NCBI GenBank assembly: GCA_023159155.1
Contig: JAJNNX010000054.1
Coordinates: 248,001 to 312,000, forward strand
Direction: 5' to 3'
From: Ustulina deusta
Lineage: Eukaryota; Ascomycota; Sordariomycetes; Xylariales; Xylariaceae
Length of the DNA: 64,000 bases
Part shown: piece by piece, positions 14,601 to 26,662 of the stretch
How the letters are laid out: every line of letters begins with the position of its first letter
Numbering within the stretch: the first letter of the stretch is position 1
Notes under the pieces: model-generated
Told to the model about the DNA's origin: nothing
Databases searched by the model: none
What the model saw: the letters and a program-made list of their open reading frames with translations, nothing else
Position numbers and translations under genes: made by a program

Positions 14601-16434
14601 AAATATTATAAAAATTATATTATAGTTTATATAAAAAAGCTAGTCTTAAATTTTTAGTTATAAACTTATTTAATTTAGCTAGTTTAGTTAATTTTCTAGC
14701 TAATTATTTTATTTATTAATTTCTAACCTATAAAATTTTACCTAAAGTATTATAAGTATTTATAAAATTTAATTATAAAAATATATAGTTAGTATAACTT
14801 AAAATATAAAAATATTCCTTTATTATTATAGTGCTTAATAGCTAATAGAATTAAGATTCCTATTAATACGCTTTTTTATAATAATTATTAATATATAAAT
14901 AATAAATTTTTAAAAAAATAACTAATCTTTTTTTTTATTTTTAAAATTATTTAAATAATTAATAACTTTAATACTTAGATTATTAATATAATAATTAAAT
15001 AAAAACAATATATTTAAGCTAATACTATAGATATTAAAGTATAATTTATTATTTAGTTTTATAAATTAAATATAAAAATAGTTTATAAATAATTATTTAA
15101 ATTATTTAATTATTTTATAGTTTAATTTATAAAACTTAACAAAAACGTAGTTATAATTATATCAATTTTTAAAGTTAAATAAGTAATATTTAGTAAGCTT
15201 AAGCTTTTTAAAGCAAGTAGCAACCAATCAAATTATTTCTTTGTTATAATTATTAAATATAAGCTTTTAAAAATATTATTAATTAATAAATCTTAAAGTT
15301 ATTTTTTAATATATATTTTTTTTATATATATATAGCTTTTTTATATATATTTAAAATAATTAATAAAGCTATAGTTTAATATATATTATTTATATAGTAT
15401 TACTTTTTAAATATTTAAATATTTTTTTAAAAAGTTTATAACCTAATAGCTAAAAATTAATACTTAATAATTTAGTAATAAATATTAAAATTATAAAAAA
15501 TTGCTTAAATATTATTAAAAAAATAAAATTATATATTAGAATTATAATTACTAAAATAAAGCTTTTTTTTTAATTAATACTATTTAACATAAAAAAATAA
15601 TTAATAATTACTTTATTTTATAAAACTAATTAGTTAATAAGTAATAATATAAATATATAAAATATATTTTATAGATTTTTTTTTTAAATTAAATTAGATT
15701 TTTTTATAATAAATATTTTTGCTTTTTAATCTATTTATAAAAAAACAATAGTTGCTAGATTGCTTAAAAAATTAATACAAAACTAATTAAAAAATATTTT
15801 AGTAGCTATATTTAAGTTTAAAAAATTTAGTTAAAAATATAAATATTTTAATATATTAAATTTTAGTAAATAAGATTAATCTTTTTTTAATAGCAAAAAA
15901 ACTTAAGTTATAATTTATAAAAAATTTGCTTATTAGTAGATTTTTTTTATGTTTTGAAAAAATAATATATATAATTAATTAAGCAAATACTAAAAAACTT
16001 AAAAATTAAAAAACTGCTTCAAAAGCGCTAAGTATATAAAAAAAACAAAAAGTTAAATTATTAAAAATAAATATAAAAACTAAAAAACCTTAGTAATAAA
16101 GATCTAAAAAAAAAAATTAACTAATTAATTATAATTTAAGTTAATTATTATAGTTTAAAAACAAAAACCTAATAATTTGGGAAGTTTGTAGTAGAGCTAG
16201 TATATATATATAAAAAATAAGTTTTTAGTTATAAAATAAAACATATTTTTAAAAACTTTAGAAATTACAAAACAAAAAGTATAAAAAGTACATATTTTTA
16301 TTTAAAGCTATATAAGATTTTTTTTTTTTTTATATATAAAACAACAAATAATTATTATAAAATATTAAATAAAAATTAAAGATTTGTTTTATTAATTAAT
16401 TATTACGTTTTTATTTATATTTATATATTAGATC
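8664..16434. other. AT-rich RIP-degraded DNA, no gene
   Basis: About 7.8 kb with A/T content near the practical limit, stops in all six frames and no ORF of 60 codons. Probably several transposon copies mutated beyond recognition. Short C/G-richer specks occur (for example 11815-11880) but none is long enough to call. Confidence 0.7.
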
Positions 16435-16680
16435 TTGACATAATATATATAAAGATTTGCGAGCCGAAAAACGTAGTCCGATATAGAAAGATCAGGTAGG
16501 TTTGGTTGGTTTTAGTGTGCGATACGTCGATTAAGAGCCCTGCTCTATTTTATTATTATAATAGCGCTGCTATAAGGCTTAATAGCATAAAACAAGCAAA
16601 TAAAACTGCGAACCTTTAAAAGCAATAAACTTTATATTATTAATATTATCATAATAATAATAACAAACACCCCGAAGTAT
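16435..16680. other. Less mutated non-coding patch beside the ankyrin island
   Basis: A 250-bp patch with normal G/C and many CpG sites (GCGAGCC, GTGCGATACGTCG, AAACACCCCGAAG) inside AT-rich DNA, 240 bp from the ankyrin pseudogene. No ORF and no recognised RNA. It may be the end of a younger transposon or flanking sequence of the island. Confidence 0.4.
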
Positions 16681-16918
16681 TACAATTAATTTTAAAAAAA
16701 ATGCTATATTATAAATTATGTTTAAACTATTAATTAACTATAATTACTAATAAAAAATGCTTATAAAACAAAAAATATAGTATAGTAAACTATTATTAGG
16801 CTATAATATAAAAAACTATTAGTTTATAGAATATTTAGCAATAAGTAATAGGACTAAAAGCTTAAAACTTTTTAAAATAATAAATAATAAAGCAAAATAG
16901 TTTAACTTTTATGTGCTT

Positions 16919-18410
16919 TTAGGCTTGAATAGCTAGATATATCTCGTACGAGTATATAGACCTAGCACGGCGTATATCCCGCAGGTGATCAGCTACCGCT
17001 GTTAAATACACACACACACACACCGATAAACAGAAACCGTTTCGTAGTAGAAGTTTAAAAGACTCTTCGTGCTCCACGGGGGGGTTAAGTGCCACTGCCC
17101 TCCACTGGGATCGGACGATGTCAAGCGCTGTGGACTGATCATGTAAGGGGAAGACCCATCTTTGGTGAATTGACAGACGGAAGAAAATGGCTTCAAGCCC
17201 TTGACATTTGTGTACAGCCCCGTTTTTATTTTGAGTCATTCCGGCCAAGAGTTGAATCATCTCATACTGCCCAGTCATAGCTGCCACGTGCATCGCCGTA
17301 AGGCCATATGACCCAACTTTGTTCCCATCTACGCCTAGTGAAAGCAGGAGCTCACAGGTATTGGTATGGCCGTGCGCAACTGCAGCAATGAGCGGGAAAA
17401 TCCCATCTTGATTCTGTGCATCCAGGTCTCCTCCTAAGCTCAAAAAATAACGAATAGCGGCGTGATTCCCGGCCCCCGCAGCATAGACCAATGGATTGAT
17501 AAAGAGGTGAGCAGGCCAGTTGTTAAAATGCCGTTTGCCTGGTGGCATCAAACTGAAAACGAAACCCAGCCATAGGTCCCATGGATCTTCCTGAGACTTA
17601 GGGCAGAACTGTGCAGCGCATGTCATGGCCGTACTTTCGGAGCTCAAGCCGAAGTCAGCACTCTGGCAAAATTCCATGTTGAAGTCCTCCCTGCATAGAC
17701 TCTTCAATAACCCTTTCTTGCCATGGCGAATAGCGTGTTCGGCCAATATTTGGGAGTGATTCGTATTGCGATCTTTCATCGCCTTTTCAATGAGAATTTT
17801 TTGAAGAGATATGACTTGCGGGCTACTGCCAGACCAGTACTTCATTGCGTGTTCGTCGAGAACAAGATGCAGGGCCGAGAACTTCCCGTTTTCGTCACTA
17901 GCGTAAATGTCGGCTCCAAACTCTATCAAAATATTGACCATGTTCTGAAATCTATCACCGAAAGTCACTGCGCGCTGGAGAACGGAGATAACTATGCGAC
18001 GACGGATGAGCTGGTGGGAGTGAGTTGTACGAAACCTGTTTGGATTGTAACCCGCGTGAAGGAGCCAAGCGATAACTTGATGGGAGATCTCAGCGTTAGG
18101 CTTCTTCGCCGTTCACCACTCTCCAATGAAGAGAGCATCAATACAAGCATGAAATGCTTTACCAAACAGATTGTCCGAAAAAGCCTTCATTGTTTGCGAT
18201 TCTAACAAGTTGTGGCCCGAAACAGTACCCAGGAGACATTCCAGAAACGGTCGCAAAATATTCCAGTTGGCCACAATATCGTCCCATTTGCCGATACAGT
18301 TGGAGAACCTGGTGATGAGAATCCCAAAAATATGTCGAAGCTTTTCGAGGCTCCATCCTGACACAATAATGTCTGCTCGTGAGGTGCGAGCAAGTAAGTG
18401 GCCTTTGCCT
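16919..18410 (-). pseudogene. Ankyrin-repeat protein gene remnant with one in-frame stop
   Basis: One reading frame on the minus strand is open from about 18410 to 16919 except for a TGA at 18113-18115. Downstream of the stop it encodes clear ankyrin repeats: a stretch with HQVIAWLLHAGYNPN, then NILIEFGADIY, NPLVYAAGAGNHAAIRYFL, DGIFPLIAAVAHGHTNTCEL and GLTAMHVAAMTGQYEMIQL. The part upstream of the stop (from residues near ADIIVSGW) continues in the same phase without recognisable repeats. Ankyrin repeats are protein-binding modules; fungal proteins of this kind are often NLR or HET-associated, but no NACHT or other N-terminal domain is left, and the frame runs into AT-rich DNA near 18430. 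The C-terminus reads through a (CA)8 run at 17008-17023 and is probably not original. CGA-to-TGA or TGG-to-TGA would explain the stop. A spliced, functional version cannot be excluded, because an intron could remove the stop. Confidence 0.7.
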
Positions 18411-18825
18411 CATAAAGAATACCCTCGATTAGCTACCTAACCTACCTATATATATTACTATCTCATATATATCTTAGGTACCCAAGGCTAAATATTAATA
18501 CTGTTGTGCAACAAATAGATATATATACGCAACAATATTTGTTTACTTATATTTTATAGATAGGCAAAAGATCCGAAACAGAGCCCAACCTTTTAAAATA
18601 TTCTATCTAAGTTAGGTAAGTTCGTTTGTTTAACTACTAATATAAAACGTATAGCCCTACAAAGTCAAAACACTCCCAAGTTTATTTTTGTTTTTTTTTC
18701 TGCCTTATATACGTATACCTAGCATTTATTAATATATATATAAATATAAATACGTTGGAATATTTATTAGTATTAGCTAGCTAAGCAAAATAAGTAAGTA
18801 ATAACTTGTTTTTCCTACCAAGCTA

Positions 18826-18856
<31 letters not shown>
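18411..18856. other. Boundary of ankyrin island with AT-rich DNA; poly-A tract
   Basis: Mixed-composition sequence with TACCTAACCTACCT and CTTAGGTACC motifs near 18430-18485 like those in the intergenic DNA of the gene block. It ends in an uninterrupted A-run of about 28 bases at 18829-18856, immediately before the repeat that starts at 18857. No gene. Confidence 0.5.
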
Positions 18857-18859
<3 letters not shown>

Positions 18860-19002
18860 GAGTTTATAAAGTAGATAGATATAAACTCTATATATATAGC
18901 TGCAAAGTTATAGGTTAATCCGTACATAAACTTCCTATTTTATTGCTATATAGGTCTAAAGTTCTTGTAGGTTTTGCTAAAACTATACTAACTGTTATAT
19001 TA
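18857..19002. repeat. LTR-like repeat, copy 1
   Basis: Shares AGAGTTTATAAA, ATATAAACTCTATATATATA, AGTTATAGGTT, TAAACTTCCTAT and CTATATAGGTCTAAA with 38160-38306. Almost all differences are C/T or G/A. It contains an internal inverted repeat AGAGTTTAT ... ATAAACTCT. Confidence 0.7.
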
Positions 19003-20660
19003 TTTTTTTTAAAACTAAAAGTTTAAATATAGTTTTAATTTAAAATTATTAATAATATTAAATTTATATAGTTTTTTTATATTATATTGCTTTATTATTA
19101 TTTTTATAATTATTTGTAAATTTATTAGTTGCTATTATATATATTTATTTTTATAATCTTATAAAAGGTCTAAAAGCTTTTTTATAAGTTTTATAAAATT
19201 AGTTAAGCTTAATTGGCATATTTTTAAAATTCTAAACTATGTATTAAGTATTATTAAAATTATAGTTTTTTTAGGCAACCTAATATTATAGCTTTTTATT
19301 TTTTTTATATATTTTTAATTGTTTAATTTATTTAATTTTAAATTTTGTTTTATTATTAATATTTTTAGCTAAAAGTAATAATTAGATTTATTAAAATAAA
19401 AAATTATTATTTGTTTTTTATAATTAGTTAATATAAAATAAGTTTTTTATTTTATAAAAGTTAAATAAATTAAAAATATAACTAAATTTTTGTTTTTTTA
19501 GGATTTTAAAAAATCTAATTAACTAAAAATCTAGTCTAATAGTTAGTGCTTGCGTTATAAAGCTTTTTTTTTTTTAAAAATTGTATTTTTTATTTTAAAA
19601 TTTATTAAGTATTTTTTTTTGTTAGCTTATAGCTTATATTGTTTTTATATAAAAGTTGCTATATTATATATTATTTTTTAAACGTTTTAGGTTTAGCGGA
19701 CTAGTTTAAGCGCTTATTATTTAGTATTAAAATTTATAATAGTTTTGCTAATATTTATTATTAGAAAGTTTTATGCTTTAATTCTTATTGTTACTTTTAG
19801 TAGTAATATATTAATTAATAAATATTATAAAAAATTATATATAAAATCTAAAATAAAAAAATAAATATTTTAATTGTTTTAATATTTATTAATATAAAAA
19901 TAGAATTATTAATTTAGTTTTTAATTAATTAATTTTATTATTTTTTAGGTCTAAAAGTAATAAAAACTATTAAAGCAATACTTAATATTTATAAAACTAT
20001 TAATTATTGTTATAAATTTAAAAATAAATAATCTTATATTATTTAATATTTATATGTCCGGTATGCCAAAAAATCTATATAAACTTTTATAATATTATAT
20101 AGCTAGAGATTTTGCAATATTTATCTTTTTATTAAATAAAATTATAATTAAACAATTAAACTTATTAATAAATATTTATATATAGTTATAACTCTATTAG
20201 TTAAATAATATATTTTTACTGTTTATTACTATATATTATTATATTATAGCTAATATAAATAATAAATAAAAAAAGCTAAAAGTTTTATTTTATAATATTT
20301 TGTTTTTTTTATAATTATAATAATTATATATATATTATTTATAATTATATTTTAAATAAAACTAATAATATTTTTATTTTAATATTTTAATTATTTTATA
20401 TTAACTTTAATATATAATAATTAAAAATATATAAACTTTTTAAATTAAAATTATATAAAAAAAATAGTCCTATTTAAAATAATTTTAAGTATATATAGCT
20501 TTTTATTTTTATTTTCTAGATTTTATAGCTAGTTTTTTTATTTAATTAAGTTTATTAGGTTAGCTCTTTAGAAAGTATTAGGTAAAAAGTTTATAGTTAA
20601 TATAAAACTTAATATTTTATTAAATAAAACTAATACTATTATTTTTTTTTTAGTTTTTCT

Positions 20661-20665
20661 AGCTT
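20661..20665. repeat. Target-site duplication AGCTT (left)
   Basis: The same five bases follow the right LTR at 31788-31792, the duplication made by retroviral-type integrase. Confidence 0.75.
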
Positions 20666-20830
20666 TATTACAGCAATTCAGTCACTTGTTAAAAATAACA
20701 ATTATTATATAAAGTATAAATAAATAATCTTCTTTTTTCTAAGTATAAAATCATAAGAACATCTACCTACTTATAGATATAATAAATATATTTATAGCTA
20801 TAACTAATATATTTATAGTTATACCTATTA
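20666..20830 (-). repeat. 3' LTR of gypsy element
   Basis: 165 bp, aligned without a net length difference to 31623-31787. It is the more AT-shifted copy: for example GATATAATAAATATATTTATAG here against GACATAATAAACATGTTTATAG in the partner. Confidence 0.85.
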
Positions 20831-23800
20831 AGTACCCCCTCCCTTAAATAAAGCTACCTATCCCAGGTTATAAATATTCTTTATAATTTAATATTCTTAA
20901 CTTTTTTTATTATATAACACGTAATACTTGTTTTCCTTAATCTTTCTAGTTTTTATACTTTTTTATTATTTTTATAATTTTGTCTAACTTAATAAAGCTT
21001 TGCTTTATTTTGTTAAAAATATCTTTATAATTATTAAAAATACTTTTATAATTATTAAGTACTTTTATTACTTATTTAAAAATATTTTTAGCGTTTTTTT
21101 TATACGTTTTAGTAGTACACATAGCTTTCTATAGTTAAAATCTAATAATATTAACTTTTCTAGTTATTTTATTATTATTAAGATCAAACTTATTGATTTA
21201 AATAGCTAGCTTAGCAATAGCTTTATTTTATTGCTTAAATTTAACTTTATAGCTATTAAGTTAAGCTTTTAAATTATTAAACTTATTTTATATAACGTTC
21301 AAATTAACTTTTTTATAATATTTTTTTTTAAAATTATTAATATATTTTTTTAAATAGATATAAAGCTAAATAATAGATTTATTAAAGTTACTTATAGTTT
21401 TTCTGTAATTAGACTTAACTTATATTAAATCTATCCAACTAAGTTTTGCTAGTTGTTTTATAATTATTAGGTTAAAGCTACTATTTAAAAATATAAACCT
21501 AAAAGCTAAAATATTAGCTCTATCAAAAAAAAAAAATTTTTATATTTTTTTTTAATTTTTAGTTTTTATAATATTTATATATTTAGTTTTAAGGCTTTAT
21601 ATAAAACTGTTAGCTATAAAAAATCTTCTGTTATTTTTATTAAATAGTTTAATAAGCTTTTTAATAACTAAATTATAAAAAAAGTTAGACTTGTCTACTT
21701 TATTATTAAAACAAACAATAGTTCTATTAAAATTACTTGTTTTGCTATATAGTTTTTTAAATATTACCAAGCTACTATTAAACCTATTACAAATACTTTA
21801 TTAATTATTACTTTTAGCCTTTTTTTTACTATAAATATTATTTTTTAAATTATTACTATTATATAATGCTTATTTTTTATAGCTATATAGTATTATATAA
21901 AATTTATTTTTATTAAAGTTAAACAAATAATTAAAAATATTATTATTATTTTTATTATTATTATTATTATTGCTATTTTTAAACAATCTAATAGTAATAG
22001 TTAGCTATTTTTTATTTTTAACGCTTAATCTATTACTTTTAATATTCCTACTATTTTTTTTATCCTAATAGATTTTTTCTAATATAATATCTTTTTTTTA
22101 GATACTATTTTTAATAGGAATAGTATTATATTTGGTAGCTTTTTTAACTGCAGTAATTTTTTTTCTTTTTTATAGCCCGATCTAAAAACTTCGAATTTCT
22201 TTTTTGGTTACTTATACTATATTAATAAGTTTAGCAGTTTTTTTAGTATTTTTATTGTTTTTATTATTATCTTAACCAAAACTTATAACTATATATTTAT
22301 TTTTAGTATTATTATCTACTATAATAAACATAACCTATTTTTTATTATTATTATTATTATTATTATTTAAGTTTATATTAGCGCTTTAAATAATAAAAAT
22401 ATTAGGTTTTTAGTTAATAAAAATATTAAATCCTTAATTAGCAAAAATATTATATTTATTAATAGCTATAACGTTTATATTATTTTGCTAAACATAACAT
22501 TTTTTTTATTATAGCTATTAAATAAAAAAGTAGTATTATTGTTATATTAAAACTAATTCTAGGCTAGTAGCTAATCTATTAAGTTTAATATAGTTACTAT
22601 AATAGTTAGTACTTTTGCAGATCTAATACTAAGCATAACAAAATAGATTTTTTTAAATTTTATAAAAAAAAAAAAGCAATAAAAAAAATAGGAGAGGCAA
22701 AGCCTATTTATATAAACAGACTAGTATATAACTTTATACTTCGTTCCTTCTATTATGGCTATATTAGTTCATAGCAAGTATATTTAACAGCAGATACGCT
22801 TTATTATTTAGAAAGGCGCCCCTAAATATATAAAAAAGATACTACTATCTATTTTATGATAGGTAGCTATAGCAATGCATTTTTTCCTTTTAATTGTTTA
22901 TATATTATTTTTGTAATAGTTCTTTTATTATTATTATAATAGCCAAACTTAACAATATATACTTTATCTGTAGCTATATATTTATTATTTTTAATATAGT
23001 TTTTTAAAAAATAAAATAGTTATAACAAATATAATATATTTTTTGTTAATATATATAGTTAGCTTGTAATCTTTAAAAAATAAAAGTTTTTTAAAATAAG
23101 TATAGTATATTTATTACTTTATATACGTTTTTTTTATTTTGTTTTCTGGCATAATTATTTTAATAAATTGTTTTTTTTTATATAAGCAATATTGTACTTC
23201 TTATATTCTTTTGCCCAATTAATAATATTATTAGCTTTATATTTATTAACCAAATCAGGCGCTAATAGTTTTAGTTTTTTTTTATTAAAGTTTTAGTTAT
23301 ATTTGCTATTCTATTTTTTTTATTTAATAATATACTTAACTAAAGGTTTGCTGTTTAAAAATTAGATTTTTTTTTAAGTAATTTTTTTAATTTCTTAGTA
23401 ATTCTTAATCCTTTTAATAGTAACTAGGCCTCGTAAAAAGACTTTCTTATTAAAAAGGTCTTTTTTTTATTCAGGTTTATAAAACTATACAACTAAAACT
23501 ATAAAGTAAATGCGTTAACTATTAAAAAAGTCAAGTTTATATACTAATAGCCTTATTCTTTTAATAATTTTAAAAAGTCCTATTTTTATTAGTAACTATT
23601 TCTATTTAGGTTTATTAAATAAATAATAACCTTTATATAATCTAAAATAAACTATATTGCTTTTATTAAAGGTTATTAAAGTATATTTATTGTTATATTT
23701 TTTTTTAGTAATTATATTAGCTATATTAACTAGATGTTCGGCTTTTTAAACATATTCTGTTCTTAATACTTTTATTGTTTTATTACTAGCTTTAGTGCTT

Positions 23801-25072
23801 TTTTTTTAATTTAAAATATCTATAATAAATTGCAACTAAAATTTTAGTACTAATTAGTTTGGTAACTTTCTAATTATTACTAATAATATATTATTTAAGT
23901 AGTATTATAATACTAGTAGTAATTCGGTCTAAAAAATATCTAGATTAATAGCTATATAAAACCTAATAGCTATTTTAACAACTTAGTTTTTTTTTTTAAA
24001 AGCCTATTTATTTAAAAATAATAAACTATTAAAAAAAAAAGTTTAATATCTAATATGTTATAAATTTTTTTTTAAACTTCGCTAATAAACTTTGGGTTCT
24101 TATTACTAATAATAACTACTAGCAATCCTTAATCATATAAGTATAATATTTATAATAATATTTTTGCTTAATCTTTTGCTATATATTTTTTATATTCTAA
24201 TATTAAAAGCGATTTTTTATTAGTTTTATATAATATAATTATTAATATATTAAAGTAGTTATATTTTTTTATATTCTAAAAAATTTTTCTAAATCTTACT
24301 AGCAGCATATTTATAATAAAATCTATAGTAATAATATAATAAAAGATAACTAATGTTTTAATTAGTATTAATTTTCCTAGTAATAATTACTTATTAACTT
24401 GGTTTTTTTTATATACTATACAATAAGTTATAAATTAGTATATATTCTAATATTTATTAAAAAAATATATGTTTTATAAATTATATAGCATATATTTTAT
24501 ATTAAAGTAGTAACGTTTATTATATATAAGTGTAAAAATATTTTTAATATAGTTTTTTAAAATATATAAGGATTGTTTTTTATTATAGCTAATATAAAAA
24601 AAAAAATTATTATTAAGCAAAAAAAAAGCTACTATGCTTTTTTAGTATCTGGTTAGTTTAGCAGCAAAGCTATTTAGTTTTTTTTTTTTTTACTTCTTTT
24701 CTTTTTTATTTTTTTTGGAATAAGATATTTTTTATTTAGCTATATTTAATATTGCTATTATACTTTTAAATTATTTTTTTTTTAAACTTATTACTAATTA
24801 CCAGAGTTAATATAAAAAAGTTTATTATAACTTTATTTCTTTTAGCAAAGTATGCCTAACAAACGTTGTTTTTTTAAATATTATCTAGTGTACTTAATTT
24901 ATTTTTTTTAGCTTTTTTTTGTTTTTCTAGTTTTTATAATAATTTAGAAAGTACGTTTAGTACTACGTTTAGTATTTCTAATATATAATAAATTTTAAAC
25001 TAAAATTAAAAAAAATAATTAGTTATATTAATAAGTTTTAGGTTAGCTTTATTTAAATCTATTGTTTGAATG

Positions 25073-25320
25073 GAGTGTACTGTATATTTTTAAGGCAGCA
25101 GTATATGCTTGCAAGGTTGGTGGAATATAGTCTATTTATTATATGCCATACTTAAAAGGAAGGAGAGAAAGGAAGGAAATGGGGAGGTGGGAGCCCTTTA
25201 TATACCCTTTCGTACGGAGGGGTCTATAGGTGGTCCCTGGCTGGACCCCTTGGCCTAGACCCCCCTTGGCTAGACCTTTTCGTACGAAGGGGTCCATAAT
25301 TGCGTACGATTAATCTAACA
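25073..25320. repeat. Left LTR of TRIM-like element
   Basis: 248 bp. Contains a TATA-like TTTATATACCC and two CGTACG-centred palindromes (TTTCGTACGGAGGGG and TTTTCGTACGAAGGGG). Differences from the right copy are mainly G/A and C/T. Confidence 0.8.
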
Positions 25321-25384
25321 CTGACTACTTTTTCTTTTGTGATTTATTGCTATAATTGTACGCAAGGTCTGTAGGGGAGGGGTA

Positions 25385-26161
25385 GGTCGAAGGGGGTCTT
25401 CGTATAGGCTATACCTAGCAGGATCGGCAAGGCTAGGTATAGGTCGAAGGGGGTCTGTAAAGTTTTCGTACGAGGGCTACACTTAGTAGGGCGGAAAGCA
25501 GGCTGGACTAGGTGTAGGTCGAAGGGGGTCTTTTGTACGGGCTATACCTAGCAGGGCGGAAGGCAGGCTGGGCTAGGTATAGGTCGAAGGGGGTCTTTCG
25601 TACGGGCTACACCTAGCAGGGTCGGCAAGGCTAGGTATAGGTCGAAGGGGGTCTTTCGTACGGGCTACACCTAGCAGGGCGGAAGGCAGGCTGGGCTAGG
25701 TGTAGGTCGAAGGGGGTCTGTGAAGTCTTCGTACAAGGGCTATACCTAGCAGGGACGGCAAGGCTAGGTATAGGTCGAAGGGGGTCTTTTGTACGGGCTA
25801 TACCTAGCAGGGCGGAAGGCAGGCTGGGCTAGGTATAGGTCGAAGGGGGTCTTTCGTACGGGCTACACCTAGCAGGACCGGCAAGGCTAGGTGTAGGTCG
25901 AAGGGGGTCCGTAAAGTCTTCGTACAAGGGCTACACCTAGCAGGGACGGCAAGGCTAGGTATAGGTCGAAGGGGGTCCGTAAAGTCTTCGTACAAGGGCT
26001 ATACCTAGCAGGGACGGCAAGGCTAGGTATAGGTCGAAGGGGGTCTGTTGTACGGGCTACACCTAGCAGGGACGGCAAGGCTAGGTGTAGGTCGAAGGGG
26101 GTCTGTTGTACGGGCTACACCTAGCAGGGACGGCAAGGCTAAGTATAGGTCGAAGGGGGTT
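25385..26161. repeat. Minisatellite: 13 units of about 63 bp, each with an inverted repeat
   Basis: The core GGTCGAAGGGGGT occurs 13 times between 25385 and 26161. Between consecutive cores lies a spacer containing CGTAC and then an inverted repeat of the form CTAYACCTAGC - loop - GCTAGGTRTAG. Two loop types alternate irregularly: a short one (AGGGACGGCAAG and variants) and a long one (AGGGCGGAAGGCAGGCTGG). Spacers also come in two forms (TTTCGTACGGG and GTAAAGTCTTCGTACAAGG). The open frames it produces on the minus strand are repeats of the unit, not a gene. Confidence 0.9.
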
Positions 26162-26394
26162 GTTGGGGTGGCACAATTGTGCGCTATTGATTAAATGTCC
26201 GTATGAAGGCTAAGCTAAGGTATATATAAGTAACCAATCTTTTTTTTTTGTTGGCCTACTGCTAAAAGAACTAGAGTGTGCAATATAGAATACGCGATCC
26301 GTATAATTAGGTTAGAATTTTGTTATTATTCTAACTAATTTACGTTGCATCTATATAAAAGCTAAGCCAAAGTACAAATATAAACACTAATTAG

Positions 26395-26662
26395 TGTTTG
26401 AATAAAGTGTATTGTATATTTTTAAGGCAGCAGTACATGCTTGCAAAGTTGGTGGAATATAGTTTATTTACTATATGCCATACTTAAAGGAAGGAGAGAA
26501 AGGAAGGAAATGGGTAGGTGGGAGCCCCTTATATACCCTTTTGTACGAAGGGGTTTATAGGTGGTCCCTAGCCGGACCCCTTGGCTTAGACCCCTTGGCT
26601 AGACCTTTTCGTACGAAGGGGTCCGTAAGTGCCCTAGCTAATTGCGTACGATTAATCCAATA
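26395..26662. repeat. Right LTR of TRIM-like element
   Basis: 268 bp; partner of 25073-25320. It has an extra segment of about 16 bp (GTAAGTGCCCTAGCTA) before the shared end ATTGCGTACGATTAAT. Confidence 0.8.

Larger units (their letters stand above)
25073..26662. mobile_element. 1.6-kb non-autonomous LTR element (TRIM-like) carrying a minisatellite
   Basis: Direct terminal repeats (25073-25320 and 26395-26662) begin TGTTTGAAT and end CTAACA (CCAATA in the right copy), so they have TG...CA ends. The flanking five bases are TCTAT on the left (25068-25072) and TTTAT on the right (26663-26667), a target duplication with one C-to-T change. The interior of about 1.07 kb has no gag or pol and is mostly a 13-unit minisatellite. 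This fits a terminal-repeat retrotransposon in miniature that depends on another element's enzymes. It sits inside the gypsy element and is far less AT-shifted than its surroundings, so it arrived later or escaped most mutation. No clear primer-binding site or polypurine tract was found, and the strand is undetermined. Confidence 0.75.

Noticed and set aside
25804..26078. Minus-strand ORFs in the minisatellite
   Set aside because: They are translations of the repeat unit and have no features beyond its periodicity.
25385..26161. CRISPR-like array (repeats with dyads and variable spacers)
   Set aside because: The host is a fungus, the spacers are themselves repeats, and the array lies inside an LTR element.
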